Positions 7,585 to 18,950 of a stretch of DNA of 18,950 bases are shown piece by piece. Position numbers and translations under genes: made by a program. Source of the stretch: Actinomycetes bacterium (GTDB lineage: Bacteria; Actinomycetota; Acidimicrobiia; Acidimicrobiales; Microtrichaceae); contig JAEZFI010000067.1 of assembly GCA_023437745.1 (NCBI GenBank), positions 1 to 18,950 of the forward strand. The letters are read 5' to 3'. Under the pieces are notes generated by a model. The model was not told the origin of the DNA. It saw only the letters and a program-made list of their open reading frames with translations, and did no database searches. How positions within the stretch are numbered: the first letter of the stretch is position 1; every line of letters begins with the position of its first letter.

Positions 7585-7598
7585 CCCCCGATCGGGGG
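7585..7598 (+). promoter_or_regulatory. 14-bp perfect palindrome at the helD transcript start
   Basis: CCCCCGATCGGGGG is a perfect dyad immediately after the TATCAT box and 17 bases before the start codon. It covers the expected transcription start. It could be a repressor operator or a short 5' hairpin in the leader; the sequence alone cannot separate these. Confidence 0.5.
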
Positions 7599-7615
7599 TC
7601 CTCTGGTCAGGAACC

Positions 7616-9729
7616 GTGTCGCACAACGCCGAGCTCGAAGCCGAACAGGCTCACATCGATCACGCGTACGAGTGCCTCGAGCGCTCGCGCCGTGTCGCCG
7701 CCGCGCAGGCCGACGTCTCCGACTCGACGCCGGGCGGGACCTTCCAGGCCCGCTACGAGCGCGACGTGATGGCCGAGAGCGCCCAGCAGCGCCTGGCCCA
7801 GCTCGACCTCGGTGACCAGTCCCTGTGCTTCGGTCGCATCGACCGCAAGCCGCCCGACTCGCTCGCCCAGGATCCCGACGTGGTCGAGGCGCTCGACGGC
7901 AACGGGCTGGAGCGCTTCTACATCGGCCGGATCGCCGTGGCGGACGAGCGCGCCGAGCCCATCGTCGTCGACTGGCGGGCGCCCGTGGCCGAGGCGTTCT
8001 ACCGGGCGACCGGCGGCGACCCCATGGGCCTCGTGCGTCGCCGGCACTTCGCCACCCGGGGCCGCACCCTCCTCGGGATGGACGACGAGCTGTTCGGCGA
8101 CGCGGCCGACGGCCTGTCCGACGGGTCCGTCCAGGGCCAGGGGACCCTGATCGCCGCCCTCGAGTCGGCCCGCTCCGGGAAGCTCTCGGACATCGTCGCC
8201 ACGATCCAGGGGGAGCAGGACGAAGTCATCCGCTCCGACCTGTCGGGGATCCTCGTGGTGCAGGGCGGGCCGGGCACCGGCAAGACGGTGGTGGCGCTCC
8301 ATCGCGCGGCCTACCTCCTCTACACGCACCGCTTCCCGCTCGAGGGGCAGGGGGTGCTCGTGATCGGGCCGAACCGCCTCTTCCTCTCCTACATCGAGCA
8401 GGTGCTCCCGTCGCTGGGCGAGGCGGGCATCGAGATCGCCGTCCTCGCGGACCTCGTCCCCGGGATCCGAGCCATGGGCGCCGACCGCCCCGACGTGGCG
8501 AGGGTCAAGGGCGACCTGCGGATGTGCCGCGTGCTGGCGCGTGCGGTACGCGACCGGGAGCGCCCGCTGCGGAACACGGCGATCGTCCCCCTCGGCGTCG
8601 AGCGGCTCAGGATCACGCCCGAGGACTCCCGCGAGCTGATCGCCCAGACCCGCCGCCGGGCGCGCACGCACAACGGCGGCCGGAAGCACTTCGACAGCGC
8701 CTTCTTCTCCCTGCTCGCATCGAAGATGCGGGACCCGCTCGAGCCGCACGTGCTCCGCGAGCGGGTCCGCGACCTCATCGAGGTGCGCGAGGCGATGGAG
8801 CGCATGTGGCCGGTCCTCTCGCCCTCCGAGCTGCTCAACGACCTCTTCGGCTCGGCCGCGCTGCTGCGGTCGGCGGCCCGCGACACCCTCACCGACGACG
8901 AGCAGGCGCTGCTGCGACGGGAGCGCACGCTCGAGGCCGGGTCGATCGTCTGGTCCAGCCAGGACGTGCCGCTCCTCGACGAGGCGCTCGAACTGCTCGG
9001 ACCTCGCCCGCGCCACAAGGACGACGACCAGATCCGCACCTACGGCCACATCGTGGTGGACGAGGCACAGGACCTGTCCCCGATGGAGCTCCGGCTGATC
9101 GACCGGCGTTCGCTCAACGGGTCGATGACGATCGTGGGCGACATCGCGCAGGCGACGGCGGCCCACGCCCACGACTCGTGGGAGTCGGTGCTCGAGCACC
9201 TGCCCGAGAAGCGCCGGCCGCGATTCGCCGAGCTGACCATCGGCTACCGCCTGCCCGGTCCGGCCATGGACCTGGCCGCCCGGATGCTCAGCGTGGCGGC
9301 GCCCGAGATCACCCCGCCCCGCTCCATCCGGCAGAGCGGCGACGAGCCCATCGTCCAGGCCTCCTCCGAGGTCGCCTTCGGCACCGACCTGGTGGGCGCA
9401 GTCCGGCGTGAGCTCGCCGCGATCGAGTCCGGCAACCTCGCCGTCATCGCCCCGTCGTCGTGGCTGGCCCGGGTGGAGGAGGCCCTCGGCGACGGCGGGG
9501 TCTCGTTCGGGCGTGCCCACCGGGGCAACCTCGACCACCAGGTGACGGTGGCGCCCGTGACGCTGGTGAAGGGCCTCGAGCTGGACGCGTGCATCGTCGT
9601 CGAGCCCGGGGCGATCCTGTCCGGGGAGTTCCGGGGCCCCCAGACCCTGTACGTGGCGCTGACGCGCGCCACCCGCCGGCTGTCGCTGCTGCACGTCGGT
9701 CCGCTGCCCGAGGTCCTGGCCCCGCCCGA

Positions 9730-9733
<4 letters not shown>
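7616..9733 (+). CDS. helD: HelD-type RNA polymerase recycling motor / UvrD-like helicase
   Basis: This gene encodes 705 residues and starts at GTG 7616, with AGGA seven bases before the start codon. The N-terminus (1-80) is Glu/Arg-rich and likely helical, as in the HelD arm that enters the RNA polymerase secondary channel. The HelD-specific block YIGRIAVADE...VVDWRAPVAEAFY follows. Superfamily 1 motifs: Walker A GGPGTGKT (217-224), Walker B VVDEAQDLSP (Asp482-Gln485), GDIAQAT, then LVKGLELD (650-657) and YVALTRATRRL (679-689). HelD uses ATP to free stalled RNA polymerase from nucleic acid; some actinobacterial relatives (HelR) protect it from rifamycins. Which subtype this is cannot be told by eye. 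The stop overlaps the lhr start (ATGA), so the two are one operon. Confidence 0.9.
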
Positions 9734-14334
<4,601 letters not shown>

Positions 14335-14349
14335 CGCCGCCCCACCCCA

Positions 14350-14363
14350 GGTCCCGCGGGACC
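14350..14363. terminator. Hairpin between convergent lhr and PPOX genes
   Basis: GGTCCCGCGGGACC is a perfect 14-bp palindrome in the 33-base gap between two convergent stop codons. It could end transcripts from both sides, though neither strand has a T-run after it, so I call it only terminator-like. Confidence 0.4.
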
Positions 14364-14367
14364 GCGG

Positions 14368-14760
14368 TCACCAGCGGCCGAGGACCCGCTCGACCGTGAT
14401 CTCGATGACCACGCGCTCGGGGTTCTCCTCGGGCACGCGGTAGCGCTCGCCGTAGCGGCGCACCGCTTCGGCCACGCGGTCGGGGTCGTCGGACACCACG
14501 GCACCGCCCTCCATGGCCAGCCAGCGGCCGCCGTCGACCTGGCACACCGCCACCGGCGCCCCCGGGTTCACCGCGAGCCGCTGGGCCTTGCGGGAGTGGC
14601 CGCGGGTGATGATGCGGGCCAGGCCCGTGTCGGGATCCCACGTGAACCCGACCGGCACCGCGTGGGGTCGACCCCGCTCGTCGACGGTCGTGAGGGTGGC
14701 GAGGTGCCGCTCGGCGAGGAAGGCGAGGGCTGACGCGTCGAGGTCGGAGGGTACGGTCAC
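14368..14760 (-). CDS. PPOX-class F420/FMN-dependent split-barrel protein
   Basis: This predicted 130-residue protein belongs to the pyridoxamine-5'-phosphate-oxidase-like split-barrel fold. Visible features: FLAERHLATLTTVDERGRPHAV (one strand-turn-strand unit; the ATLTT...G.PHAVPVGF pattern is typical), RIITRGHSRKAQRL (phosphate-binding basic segment), NPGAPVAVCQVDGGRWLAMEG, and VVIEITVERVLGRW at the end. In actinobacteria most such small proteins use F420H2 to reduce substrates or simply bind cofactor; the substrate cannot be inferred. The start is GTG at 14760. A slightly longer start is not supported. It sits in opposite orientation between lhr and nei, and its start lies 57 bases from that of nei, so the two may share a divergent control region. 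Confidence 0.82.
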   Translation of the reverse strand: MTVPSDLDASALAFLAERHLATLTTVDERGRPHAVPVGFTWDPDTGLARIITRGHSRKAQRLAVNPGAPVAVCQVDGGRWLAMEGGAVVSDDPDRVAEAVRRYGERYRVPEENPERVVIEITVERVLGRW

Positions 14761-14817
14761 CTCGCCATTGTGGTGCCTCGGTTCGCCGCAGGACCGGGCA
14801 GCGACGATCGAGGAGCC

Positions 14818-15594
14818 GTGCCAGAGGGCGACACCATCCACAACGCCGCCGCTCGCCTCCGCCCCGCGCTGGCGGGCGCGACCCTCGAGCGGTTCGAGGC
14901 GCCACGGCTGGTGGGGACGCGGCCCCGGGTGGGGGAGCGGATCGAGGAGGTGCGCGCCGTGGGCAAGCACCTCCTGATGGACTTCAGCGGTGGGCTGACC
15001 CTCGAGACCCACATGCGGATGACCGGCAGCTGGCACCTCTACGAGGCAGGGGAGCGATGGCGGAAGCCCGCCCACCTCCTGCGGGTCCGGATCGACGTCC
15101 CGGGTTGGGTGGCCGCCTGCTTCTCGGCGCCGGTGGTCCGCACGTTCCCGACCAGGGCGGCGGGCCGTTCCCCGATCGACCACCTCGGCCCGGACCTGTG
15201 CCTCCCGGAGCCCGACCTCGACGTGTGCCTCCGACGGATGGACGCGCTCGGCCTCGACGACGCGTCGATCGGCGACGTGCTCCTGGACCAGCGGGTCGCC
15301 AACGGCGTCGGCAACGTGTTCAAGAGCGAGGTCTGCTGGGCGGAGCGCGTCGATCCGGCGACACCGCTGCGGCACGTCCCCCCGGACCTGCGGCGCCGCC
15401 TGCTCGCGACCTCGAACCGCCTGCTGATGGCGAACCTCCGTCCCGGCCGGCGCCAGACCGTCGCGGGTGGGCTCGCCGTGTACGGCCGTCGCGGCCGAGC
15501 CTGTCGCCGCTGCGGCACCCCGATCCTCTCCTCCATGCAGGGTGACCAGGCCCGGGTCACCTACTGGTGCCCGACCTGCCAGCCCCTTCTCTGA
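14818..15594 (+). CDS. nei: Endonuclease VIII-like DNA glycosylase (Fpg/Nei family)
   Basis: This gene encodes 258 residues. The GTG at 14818 is the only sensible start, because the family needs Pro at position 2 as catalytic nucleophile after Met removal: the protein begins (M)PEGDTIH. Glu3 is the catalytic acid and Lys50 (VGKHLL) the conserved beta-hairpin lysine. THMRMTGSWHLY is a family block. The helix-two-turn-helix is around DQRVANGVGNVFKSE. A C-terminal zinc finger has C-x2-C-x18-C-x2-C (CRRC...CPTC) with its loop Arg. The enzyme removes oxidised pyrimidines and cleaves the abasic site. GAGGAG lies just before the start. PEGDTIH favours Nei over Fpg/MutM. In M. tuberculosis, lhr (Rv3296) and nei (Rv3297) are neighbours, as here. 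Confidence 0.92.
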   Translation: MPEGDTIHNAAARLRPALAGATLERFEAPRLVGTRPRVGERIEEVRAVGKHLLMDFSGGLTLETHMRMTGSWHLYEAGERWRKPAHLLRVRIDVPGWVAACFSAPVVRTFPTRAAGRSPIDHLGPDLCLPEPDLDVCLRRMDALGLDDASIGDVLLDQRVANGVGNVFKSEVCWAERVDPATPLRHVPPDLRRRLLATSNRLLMANLRPGRRQTVAGGLAVYGRRGRACRRCGTPILSSMQGDQARVTYWCPTCQPLL

Positions 15595-15611
15595 CCGCCC
15601 GCACGTTCGGT

Positions 15612-15658
15612 CGACTGTCAGCGGAGCGTGCGTCTGGCGCACCCTGCCTCGACAGTCG
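15612..15658 (+). repeat. 47-bp palindromic repeat, copy 1
   Basis: The outer stem CGACTGTC pairs with GACAGTCG; the inner stem GTGCG/CGCAC closes a small loop TCTGG. It is 44/47 identical to the copy at 15683-15729, with a 71-base period. It starts 17 bases after the nei stop. Confidence 0.8.
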
Positions 15659-15682
15659 GTCGTACGTGCGCGCACTGAGGTT

Positions 15683-15729
15683 CGACTGTCAGCAGAGCGT
15701 GCGTCTGGCGCACCCTGCGTCGACTGTCG
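15683..15729 (+). repeat. 47-bp palindromic repeat, copy 2
   Basis: This is a direct copy of the unit at 15612 with three differences. The outer stem has one mismatch (T opposite T). The inner GTGCG/CGCAC stem is preserved, which suggests the hairpin structure matters or the duplication is recent. Confidence 0.8.
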
Positions 15730-15738
15730 ACCAGGAGT

Positions 15739-15770
15739 GCGAGCGGAACTGACCCGGAGCTGGCCCGGCC
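15739..15770 (+). repeat. 32-bp direct repeat, copy A
   Basis: The stretch starting GCGAGCGGAACTGACC recurs at 15812-15843 with a single change (31/32). The two copies are 73 bases apart, close to the 71-base period of the neighbouring palindromic units. No frame of significance crosses it. Confidence 0.8.
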
Positions 15771-15791
15771 CATCAGGACCGGCCGGGTAGC
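15759..15791. terminator. Terminator-like hairpin downstream of nei and the restriction-like gene
   Basis: Left arm 15759-15770 and right arm 15781-15791 pair through CCCGGCC/GGCCGGG plus GCT/AGC, with a small bulge and a ten-base loop. It lies between convergent genes. There is no T-run, so it is a plausible but unproven terminator. Confidence 0.4.
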
Positions 15792-15811
15792 GGAGGGGAA
15801 GCAGCGAGCCC

Positions 15812-15843
15812 GCGAGCGAAACTGACCCGGAGCTGGCCCGGCC
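15812..15843 (+). repeat. 32-bp direct repeat, copy B
   Basis: This is the second copy of the 32-base unit, with one difference from 15739-15770. Its end merges into a short perfect palindrome, AGCTGGCC-C-GGCCAGCT (15831-15847), which overlaps the stop codon of the minus-strand gene. Confidence 0.8.
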
Positions 15844-15845
15844 AG

Positions 15846-16856
15846 CTAAGAGAGCTCGATGTAGCCGGGGACGTCGTGGTGCGGGGTGTCGAGGTAGATC
15901 TTCGCCTCGGGGAGTCCGCCGAAGCGGCCGTGGCTCCAGCGGATCTCGACGTGCCCGCGCACCTCGCGCTCGGTGCGGTCGGCCCGGTCGCGGACCATGG
16001 CCGTCCAGTTGACGCTCGGTTGGGCTCGCCCGCCCGGCGTGATGTCGAAGCTGCGCAGCTCGTGCGCGCGCTGCCAGTCCCACGGGGTCGCCACCCGGAT
16101 CCGCAGGGTTCCGCCGGCTTGGCTGCCCAGCACGAAGTAGGGCGCTGCGCCCATCCGGAGCAGCCGCCACAGCATCGCTCGACGGTGGGCGAGCGTCGGC
16201 ACTGCGGCGTCCCAACGGGCGGCGGACTCCCTCGAGACCACGTCGCACAGCTCGCGGTAGGCGCCCTCGGTCGCCAGATCGGGCGGGGCACCTGCGAGGG
16301 CCGCCTTCAGCGCTCGCCGGTGGTCGGCGGTCAGGTCGGAGGCCCGCATCGGCATCCCCTCGGGGCGGTGTCGCCGCAGGACCGCGTCGTACATCGCCTG
16401 GTACTCGGCGGGCGCCACCTGCACGTACCAGTCGCCGTCCCGGGCCCGGGCCGTGGCCGAGCCGAGCGCCCGGTCGAACAGCGACGCCGGTGAGACGTTG
16501 GCGAGGATCTTCGACAGGTACTTGCAGCTCACCAGGTAGACGTGGTCGACGCGGAGGTCGACCGGCGTCGTGTCGTCGCCCATCGACCGCGCCGGGCCGC
16601 GCCACTCGATCCGCTCGGGGCGACGGCCCCGCAGGGCGTCGCGAGCCTGGAGGAAGGCGACGCCGTTGAGGAAGGCGGCGTGGAACTCCGCGAGGTGGGA
16701 GCCGTCGGCCCAGGCATCGAGCAACCGCCCCCACGTGGCGTCGTCGAGGTCGACGAGCTTGACGGGACGGACCGCGAGCGCCTCGTCGATCGAGGGCACT
16801 CCCAGCATCCCGAGGCCGGTCACGATCTCCGTGACCTCGGAGACGAGGCGGGGCAC
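15846..16856 (-). CDS. Putative restriction endonuclease partner of the adjacent methyltransferase
   Basis: This predicted 336-residue protein matches no family I can name. I placed the start at GTG 16856, one base past the methyltransferase stop; the frame upstream of it is only shadow. Near the middle, PVDLRVDHVYLVSCKYLSK gives Pro98-x-Asp100, then nine residues, then Ser110-x-Lys112. This resembles the PD-(D/E)XK nuclease core, in a variant with Ser before the Lys as reported for Cfr10I. Glu84 is a possible further acidic ligand. The rest is mixed helix and strand, with many Arg and Trp, and ends PGYIELS. There is no signal peptide or membrane segment. Gene size, coupling and order (M then R) fit a type II restriction-modification system. 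Alternatives are a specificity or accessory protein of unknown role. The nuclease assignment is an inference. Confidence 0.6.
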   Translation of the reverse strand: MPRLVSEVTEIVTGLGMLGVPSIDEALAVRPVKLVDLDDATWGRLLDAWADGSHLAEFHAAFLNGVAFLQARDALRGRRPERIEWRGPARSMGDDTTPVDLRVDHVYLVSCKYLSKILANVSPASLFDRALGSATARARDGDWYVQVAPAEYQAMYDAVLRRHRPEGMPMRASDLTADHRRALKAALAGAPPDLATEGAYRELCDVVSRESAARWDAAVPTLAHRRAMLWRLLRMGAAPYFVLGSQAGGTLRIRVATPWDWQRAHELRSFDITPGGRAQPSVNWTAMVRDRADRTEREVRGHVEIRWSHGRFGGLPEAKIYLDTPHHDVPGYIELS

Positions 16857-16857
16857 G

Positions 16858-18264
16858 TCAGCGGGCGCGGCGCCGCCGGCCGGCGGCCAGGTCCGCCAGG
16901 CGGGCCGGGGTGTCCTCGGCGCCGAGCTCGAGCGTGGCGGCCACCGAGTGGCCACGCACCGCGTCGAGCGCGTTCGCGGCAGGCGTTCCGCGCTTGGGAA
17001 GGTCGGTCGTGAGGAGGAGCACCCGGGCGTCGGGCTCGGTGGCGTGGACCAGCGCCGCCTGGCCCACCGAGCGCAGCAGCGCCTCGGTGCTCCGGAGCCC
17101 CCGCGCGCCCGTCGTCTGGCCGCCCACGACGTCGACGTACCAGGTGCCGCCCTTGCGGTCCTCGCACCGGAACGCGAACGACGCGCCGTTCCGCAGGGCG
17201 ATGCGCTTGGGGGAGAGCTGCGCGAACCCGGCCGCCGCCACGAGCGAGCGCGCCAGGGAGACGGTGGCGACCCCGCCGCCGATCGGGTCGCGAGCGCCCG
17301 TGATGGCGCGGCCCTTCTCCTCGGCGATGCGCTTCTCCGCCAGCTCCACGTAATGCGGGTCGGTGTCGTAGCCCACGTAGTGGCGGTCGGTCCGGACCGC
17401 CGCGACCGCAGTCGAGCCCGACCCCATGAACGGGTCGAGGACGAGGTCGCCGACGTAGGTGTGCATCTCGATGAGGCGCTGGGGCAGCTCGACCGGGAAC
17501 GGCGCCGGGTGGCCGACCCGGGTCGCGCTCTCGGTGGGCAGCTCCCACAGGTCGAGCGTGGACTCCATGAACTCGTCCGCGGTGATCGTCGCGCGGGCGG
17601 GGAGGCCGGCCTTGGCGCGGTCCTTCTGCCCGACGGCGCGGTCGAACCGGCCCTTCGACGCGATGACGATCCGCTCGGTCAGGTCGCGCACCACCGGGTT
17701 GCCCGGCGCTCGGAACGAACCCCACGCGCAGTTGCCACCCGCCCCGCGGGCCTTCTGCCAGATGATCTCGCCGCGGAGCAGCAGGCGCAGGCGGTCCTGG
17801 AGGATGGTGGTGACGTCGGCGGACAGCGAGCGGTACGGCTTGCGCCCGAGGTTGGCCACGTTGACGGCGATCCGGCCGCCCGGCTCGAGCGCCCGCACGC
17901 ACTCGGCGAACACGTCGGTGAGCATGTCGAGGTACTCGACGTAGGTGGCGGGGATGCCGCCCTCGCCGAGGGCCTCCTCGTAGGCCTTGCCGGCGAAGTA
18001 GGGCGGCGAGGTCACGACCAGCGCCACCGAGTTGTCGGCGATCCTGTCCATGTTCCGGGAGTCGCCGACGTGGATCTCGTCGGTCGAGGTCGCCTCGCCG
18101 ATCGTCTCGTCGTCGCTGAGCTCCGGGGCAGAGAACCGCTCGTAGAAGGCCGAGGCGTCGTGGCTCTCGCGCTTGCCGACGCCGAAGTTGGACGTGGATG
18201 TGCCCCGCTTCGCGGCGGGCCGACGGGTGGCGGCGGCCTTCTTCGGGCGGGGGGTCGACGCCAT
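16858..18264 (-). CDS. Beta-class site-specific DNA methyltransferase with an extra C-terminal domain
   Basis: This gene encodes 468 residues and starts at ATG 18264. Residues 1-35 are a Lys/Arg/Ala-rich, likely disordered tail. Catalytic motif IV, TSPPYF (85-90), comes before the AdoMet-binding motif I, LDPFMGSGST (276-285), which defines the beta order. SPPY is commoner in N4-cytosine enzymes, but N6-adenine cannot be excluded. Between them lie EIIWQKA (166-172) and AWGSFRAPGNP (180-190), seen in this group near the target-recognition region. After motif I there is YVGYDTDPHYVELAEKRI. Residues about 338-468 form an additional domain (FAFRCEDR, WYVDVVGG, LLLTTDLP) not needed for methylation. 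It is read with the downstream restriction-like gene as a two-gene unit. The TAGACT box seven bases before ATG suggests a leaderless transcript. Confidence 0.88.
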   Translation of the reverse strand: MASTPRPKKAAATRRPAAKRGTSTSNFGVGKRESHDASAFYERFSAPELSDDETIGEATSTDEIHVGDSRNMDRIADNSVALVVTSPPYFAGKAYEEALGEGGIPATYVEYLDMLTDVFAECVRALEPGGRIAVNVANLGRKPYRSLSADVTTILQDRLRLLLRGEIIWQKARGAGGNCAWGSFRAPGNPVVRDLTERIVIASKGRFDRAVGQKDRAKAGLPARATITADEFMESTLDLWELPTESATRVGHPAPFPVELPQRLIEMHTYVGDLVLDPFMGSGSTAVAAVRTDRHYVGYDTDPHYVELAEKRIAEEKGRAITGARDPIGGGVATVSLARSLVAAAGFAQLSPKRIALRNGASFAFRCEDRKGGTWYVDVVGGQTTGARGLRSTEALLRSVGQAALVHATEPDARVLLLTTDLPKRGTPAANALDAVRGHSVAATLELGAEDTPARLADLAAGRRRRAR

Positions 18265-18271
18265 CGGGGCG

Positions 18272-18277
18272 AGTCTA
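18272..18277 (-). promoter_or_regulatory. -10 box for the methyltransferase gene (leaderless)
   Basis: TAGACT on the minus strand ends seven bases before the ATG at 18264. The divergent box for the isomerase-like gene is only about 30 bases away, so the two promoters overlap and could compete or share a regulator. Confidence 0.5.
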
Positions 18278-18308
18278 CGGACCCCCGGTGACAGCGACCT
18301 GCTCTCGG

Positions 18309-18314
18309 TAGGCT
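18309..18314 (+). promoter_or_regulatory. -10 box for the isomerase-like gene (leaderless)
   Basis: TAGGCT is followed by six bases and ATG 18321. A weak GTGACA at 18288-18293 with a 15-base spacer might serve as -35. Confidence 0.5.
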
Positions 18315-18320
18315 CGCCTC

Positions 18321-18743
18321 ATGCCTGCGCACTCCACCGATGCCCCCACGGACGATGCCCCCACGGCGGACGCGATCCGGGCGACCGTGAGGTCGTACAC
18401 CGAACGCCACACCGCCGGCGACATCGACGGGATCGTCGAGTGCTTCACCGCCGACGCCCGCATCGAGGACCCCGTCGGGTCGGGCGTGTACGAGGGGCCC
18501 GATGCCGTCCGGGGCTTCTTCGTGGCGTCCCACGACCTCTGCGACAGCATGGAGCTGACGCTGACCGGACCCATCCGGGTCGCCGGCCGGCAGGCGGCGT
18601 TCCCCATGGTCGTGCGCAGCCACATCGGTGACACGACGCTCGAGCTCGACATCATCGACGTCATGCACTTCGACGCCGAGGCCAAGGTGACCGAGATGCA
18701 CGCCTACTGGAACATGGACGACGCCCGGCTCACCCAGGACTGA
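18321..18743 (+). CDS. Ketosteroid-isomerase-like NTF2-fold protein
   Basis: This predicted 140-residue protein has the SnoaL/steroid delta-isomerase fold. The pattern HTAGDIDGIVECF...RIEDPVGS is close to the bacterial ketosteroid isomerase block. By alignment to that family, the catalytic residues are all present: Tyr26 (YTERH), Asp50 (EDPVGS, the proton-transfer base) and Asp113 (IIDVMHF, the oxyanion-hole acid). Trp130 in HAYWN matches an active-site Trp of the P. putida enzyme. It would shift the double bond of a 3-oxo-delta5 steroid, but NTF2-fold proteins vary widely in substrate. The first 16 residues are an Asp/Pro/Thr-rich tail encoded by a 13-base repeat. The start follows a TAGGCT box, and the gene is divergent from the methyltransferase. 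No steroid-degradation gene lies nearby. Confidence 0.8.
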   Translation: MPAHSTDAPTDDAPTADAIRATVRSYTERHTAGDIDGIVECFTADARIEDPVGSGVYEGPDAVRGFFVASHDLCDSMELTLTGPIRVAGRQAAFPMVVRSHIGDTTLELDIIDVMHFDAEAKVTEMHAYWNMDDARLTQD

Positions 18744-18761
18744 TCGCTCCGTCGCCGTCGC

Positions 18762-18950
18762 TCAGTTCGTGGCGATGGCGGCGAGGATGTCGAGCTTGCC
18801 GGCGCGGCGGGCCGACCTGAGCGCGGCGACCACGCCGAGCAGCCCGCCGATCACGACGATGACCGCCAGCTGCGACCACGGCATCACGAGCGACAGGGCG
18901 AGCTCGCCCTCCGAGAACGTCTGGACGAACAGCGCGCCGAAGGCCACGCC
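18762..18950 (-). CDS. C-terminal end of an FtsX-family ABC transporter permease (partial)
   Basis: The frame is open from the right window edge to the stop at 18762-18764, giving 62 codons. The visible tail has one last membrane segment (residues LAVIVVIGGLLGVVAAL) followed by RSARRAGKLDILAAIATN, the cytoplasmic end typical of FtsX/MacB-type permeases (PAxRAAKLDxLxAI pattern). Such permeases work with an ATPase partner to extrude or shed substrates or to signal across the membrane; which one is unknown because most of the gene lies outside the window. It is convergent with the isomerase-like gene, 18 bases apart. Confidence 0.8.
   Translation of the reverse strand, partial: GVAFGALFVQTFSEGELALSLVMPWSQLAVIVVIGGLLGVVAALRSARRAGKLDILAAIATN

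Larger units (their letters stand above)
15595..15845. other. Repeat-rich non-coding region between convergent genes
   Basis: These 251 bases hold two 47-bp palindromic units, two 32-bp direct repeats and two hairpins, and no gene I can support. Short open frames here simply run through the repeats. The neighbouring gene boundaries are otherwise only tens of bases or overlapping, so this is the most unusual gap in the window. It borders the methyltransferase module. Confidence 0.75.

Noticed and set aside
7585..7598. Rifamycin-associated element upstream of helD
   Set aside because: The dyad is short and its sequence does not match what I recall of that element; kept only as an unassigned palindrome.
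7607..9694. A 695-residue open frame on the minus strand across helD
   Set aside because: It is the antisense of a clear HelD gene, is rich in Arg/Gly/His/Val with no motif, and arises from high GC in third positions.
15567..15752. Short open frame through the palindromic repeats after nei
   Set aside because: It only reads the repeated units in one frame, with no start signal or recognisable protein.
15595..15845. Possible CRISPR array
   Set aside because: There are only two copies each of two different units, they are not separated by uniform unique spacers, and no cas gene is present.

Overview
The window is very GC-rich, densely packed bacterial DNA. It most resembles an actinobacterium, probably the class Acidimicrobiia. 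The reasons are GTG starts at many genes, -10 boxes of the form TANNNT placed 6-7 bases before start codons (leaderless transcripts), a hemE-hemH-hemY cluster with a coproporphyrin-type ferrochelatase, an lhr-nei neighbourhood as in mycobacteria, and an F420/FMN split-barrel gene. The class is an inference; no rRNA or tRNA is present to test it. I see no CRISPR array, transposase or phage gene.

Layout, left to right. (1) Bases 1-279 are a long inverted repeat: the 3' end of a secreted-protein gene appears on both strands, facing each other. The complete copy (179-2101, minus) encodes a 640-residue exported protein of unknown function. (2) Bases 2203-7227 (minus) are a tightly overlapping operon hemE-hemH-hemY-lnt: three late haem-synthesis enzymes followed by an apolipoprotein N-acyltransferase homologue with serine at the usual catalytic cysteine. 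(3) A 60-bp divergent promoter region separates this operon from a 79-residue acidic protein (7288-7527, plus). (4) Bases 7616-14334 (plus) hold helD, an RNA-polymerase-associated UvrD-like motor, and lhr, a full-length Lhr repair helicase, with a 4-base overlap. The lhr gene carries a 50-bp palindrome in frame near its end. (5) A small PPOX-family flavin/F420 protein (minus) lies between lhr and nei (endonuclease VIII-like glycosylase, plus). (6) Bases 15595-15845 are non-coding and full of repeats: two 47-bp palindromic units, two 32-bp direct repeats and terminator-like hairpins. (7) Bases 15846-18264 (minus) form a two-gene unit: a beta-class DNA methyltransferase and, one base after its stop, an unrecognised protein with a P-x-D...S-x-K signature. 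This is the best candidate for an undescribed system, a probable type II restriction-modification pair. (8) A ketosteroid-isomerase-like NTF2-fold protein (18321-18743, plus) is divergent from the methyltransferase, and the window ends inside an FtsX-type ABC permease gene.

Working together: hemE, hemH and hemY would carry uroporphyrinogen III through coproporphyrin towards haem by the coproporphyrin-dependent route; hemQ, the last step, is not in the window. HelD, Lhr and Nei form a transcription/DNA-repair group. The methyltransferase pair is an accessory, probably defensive, module bordered by repeats. The long reading frames lying opposite these genes are high-GC artefacts and are not annotated.
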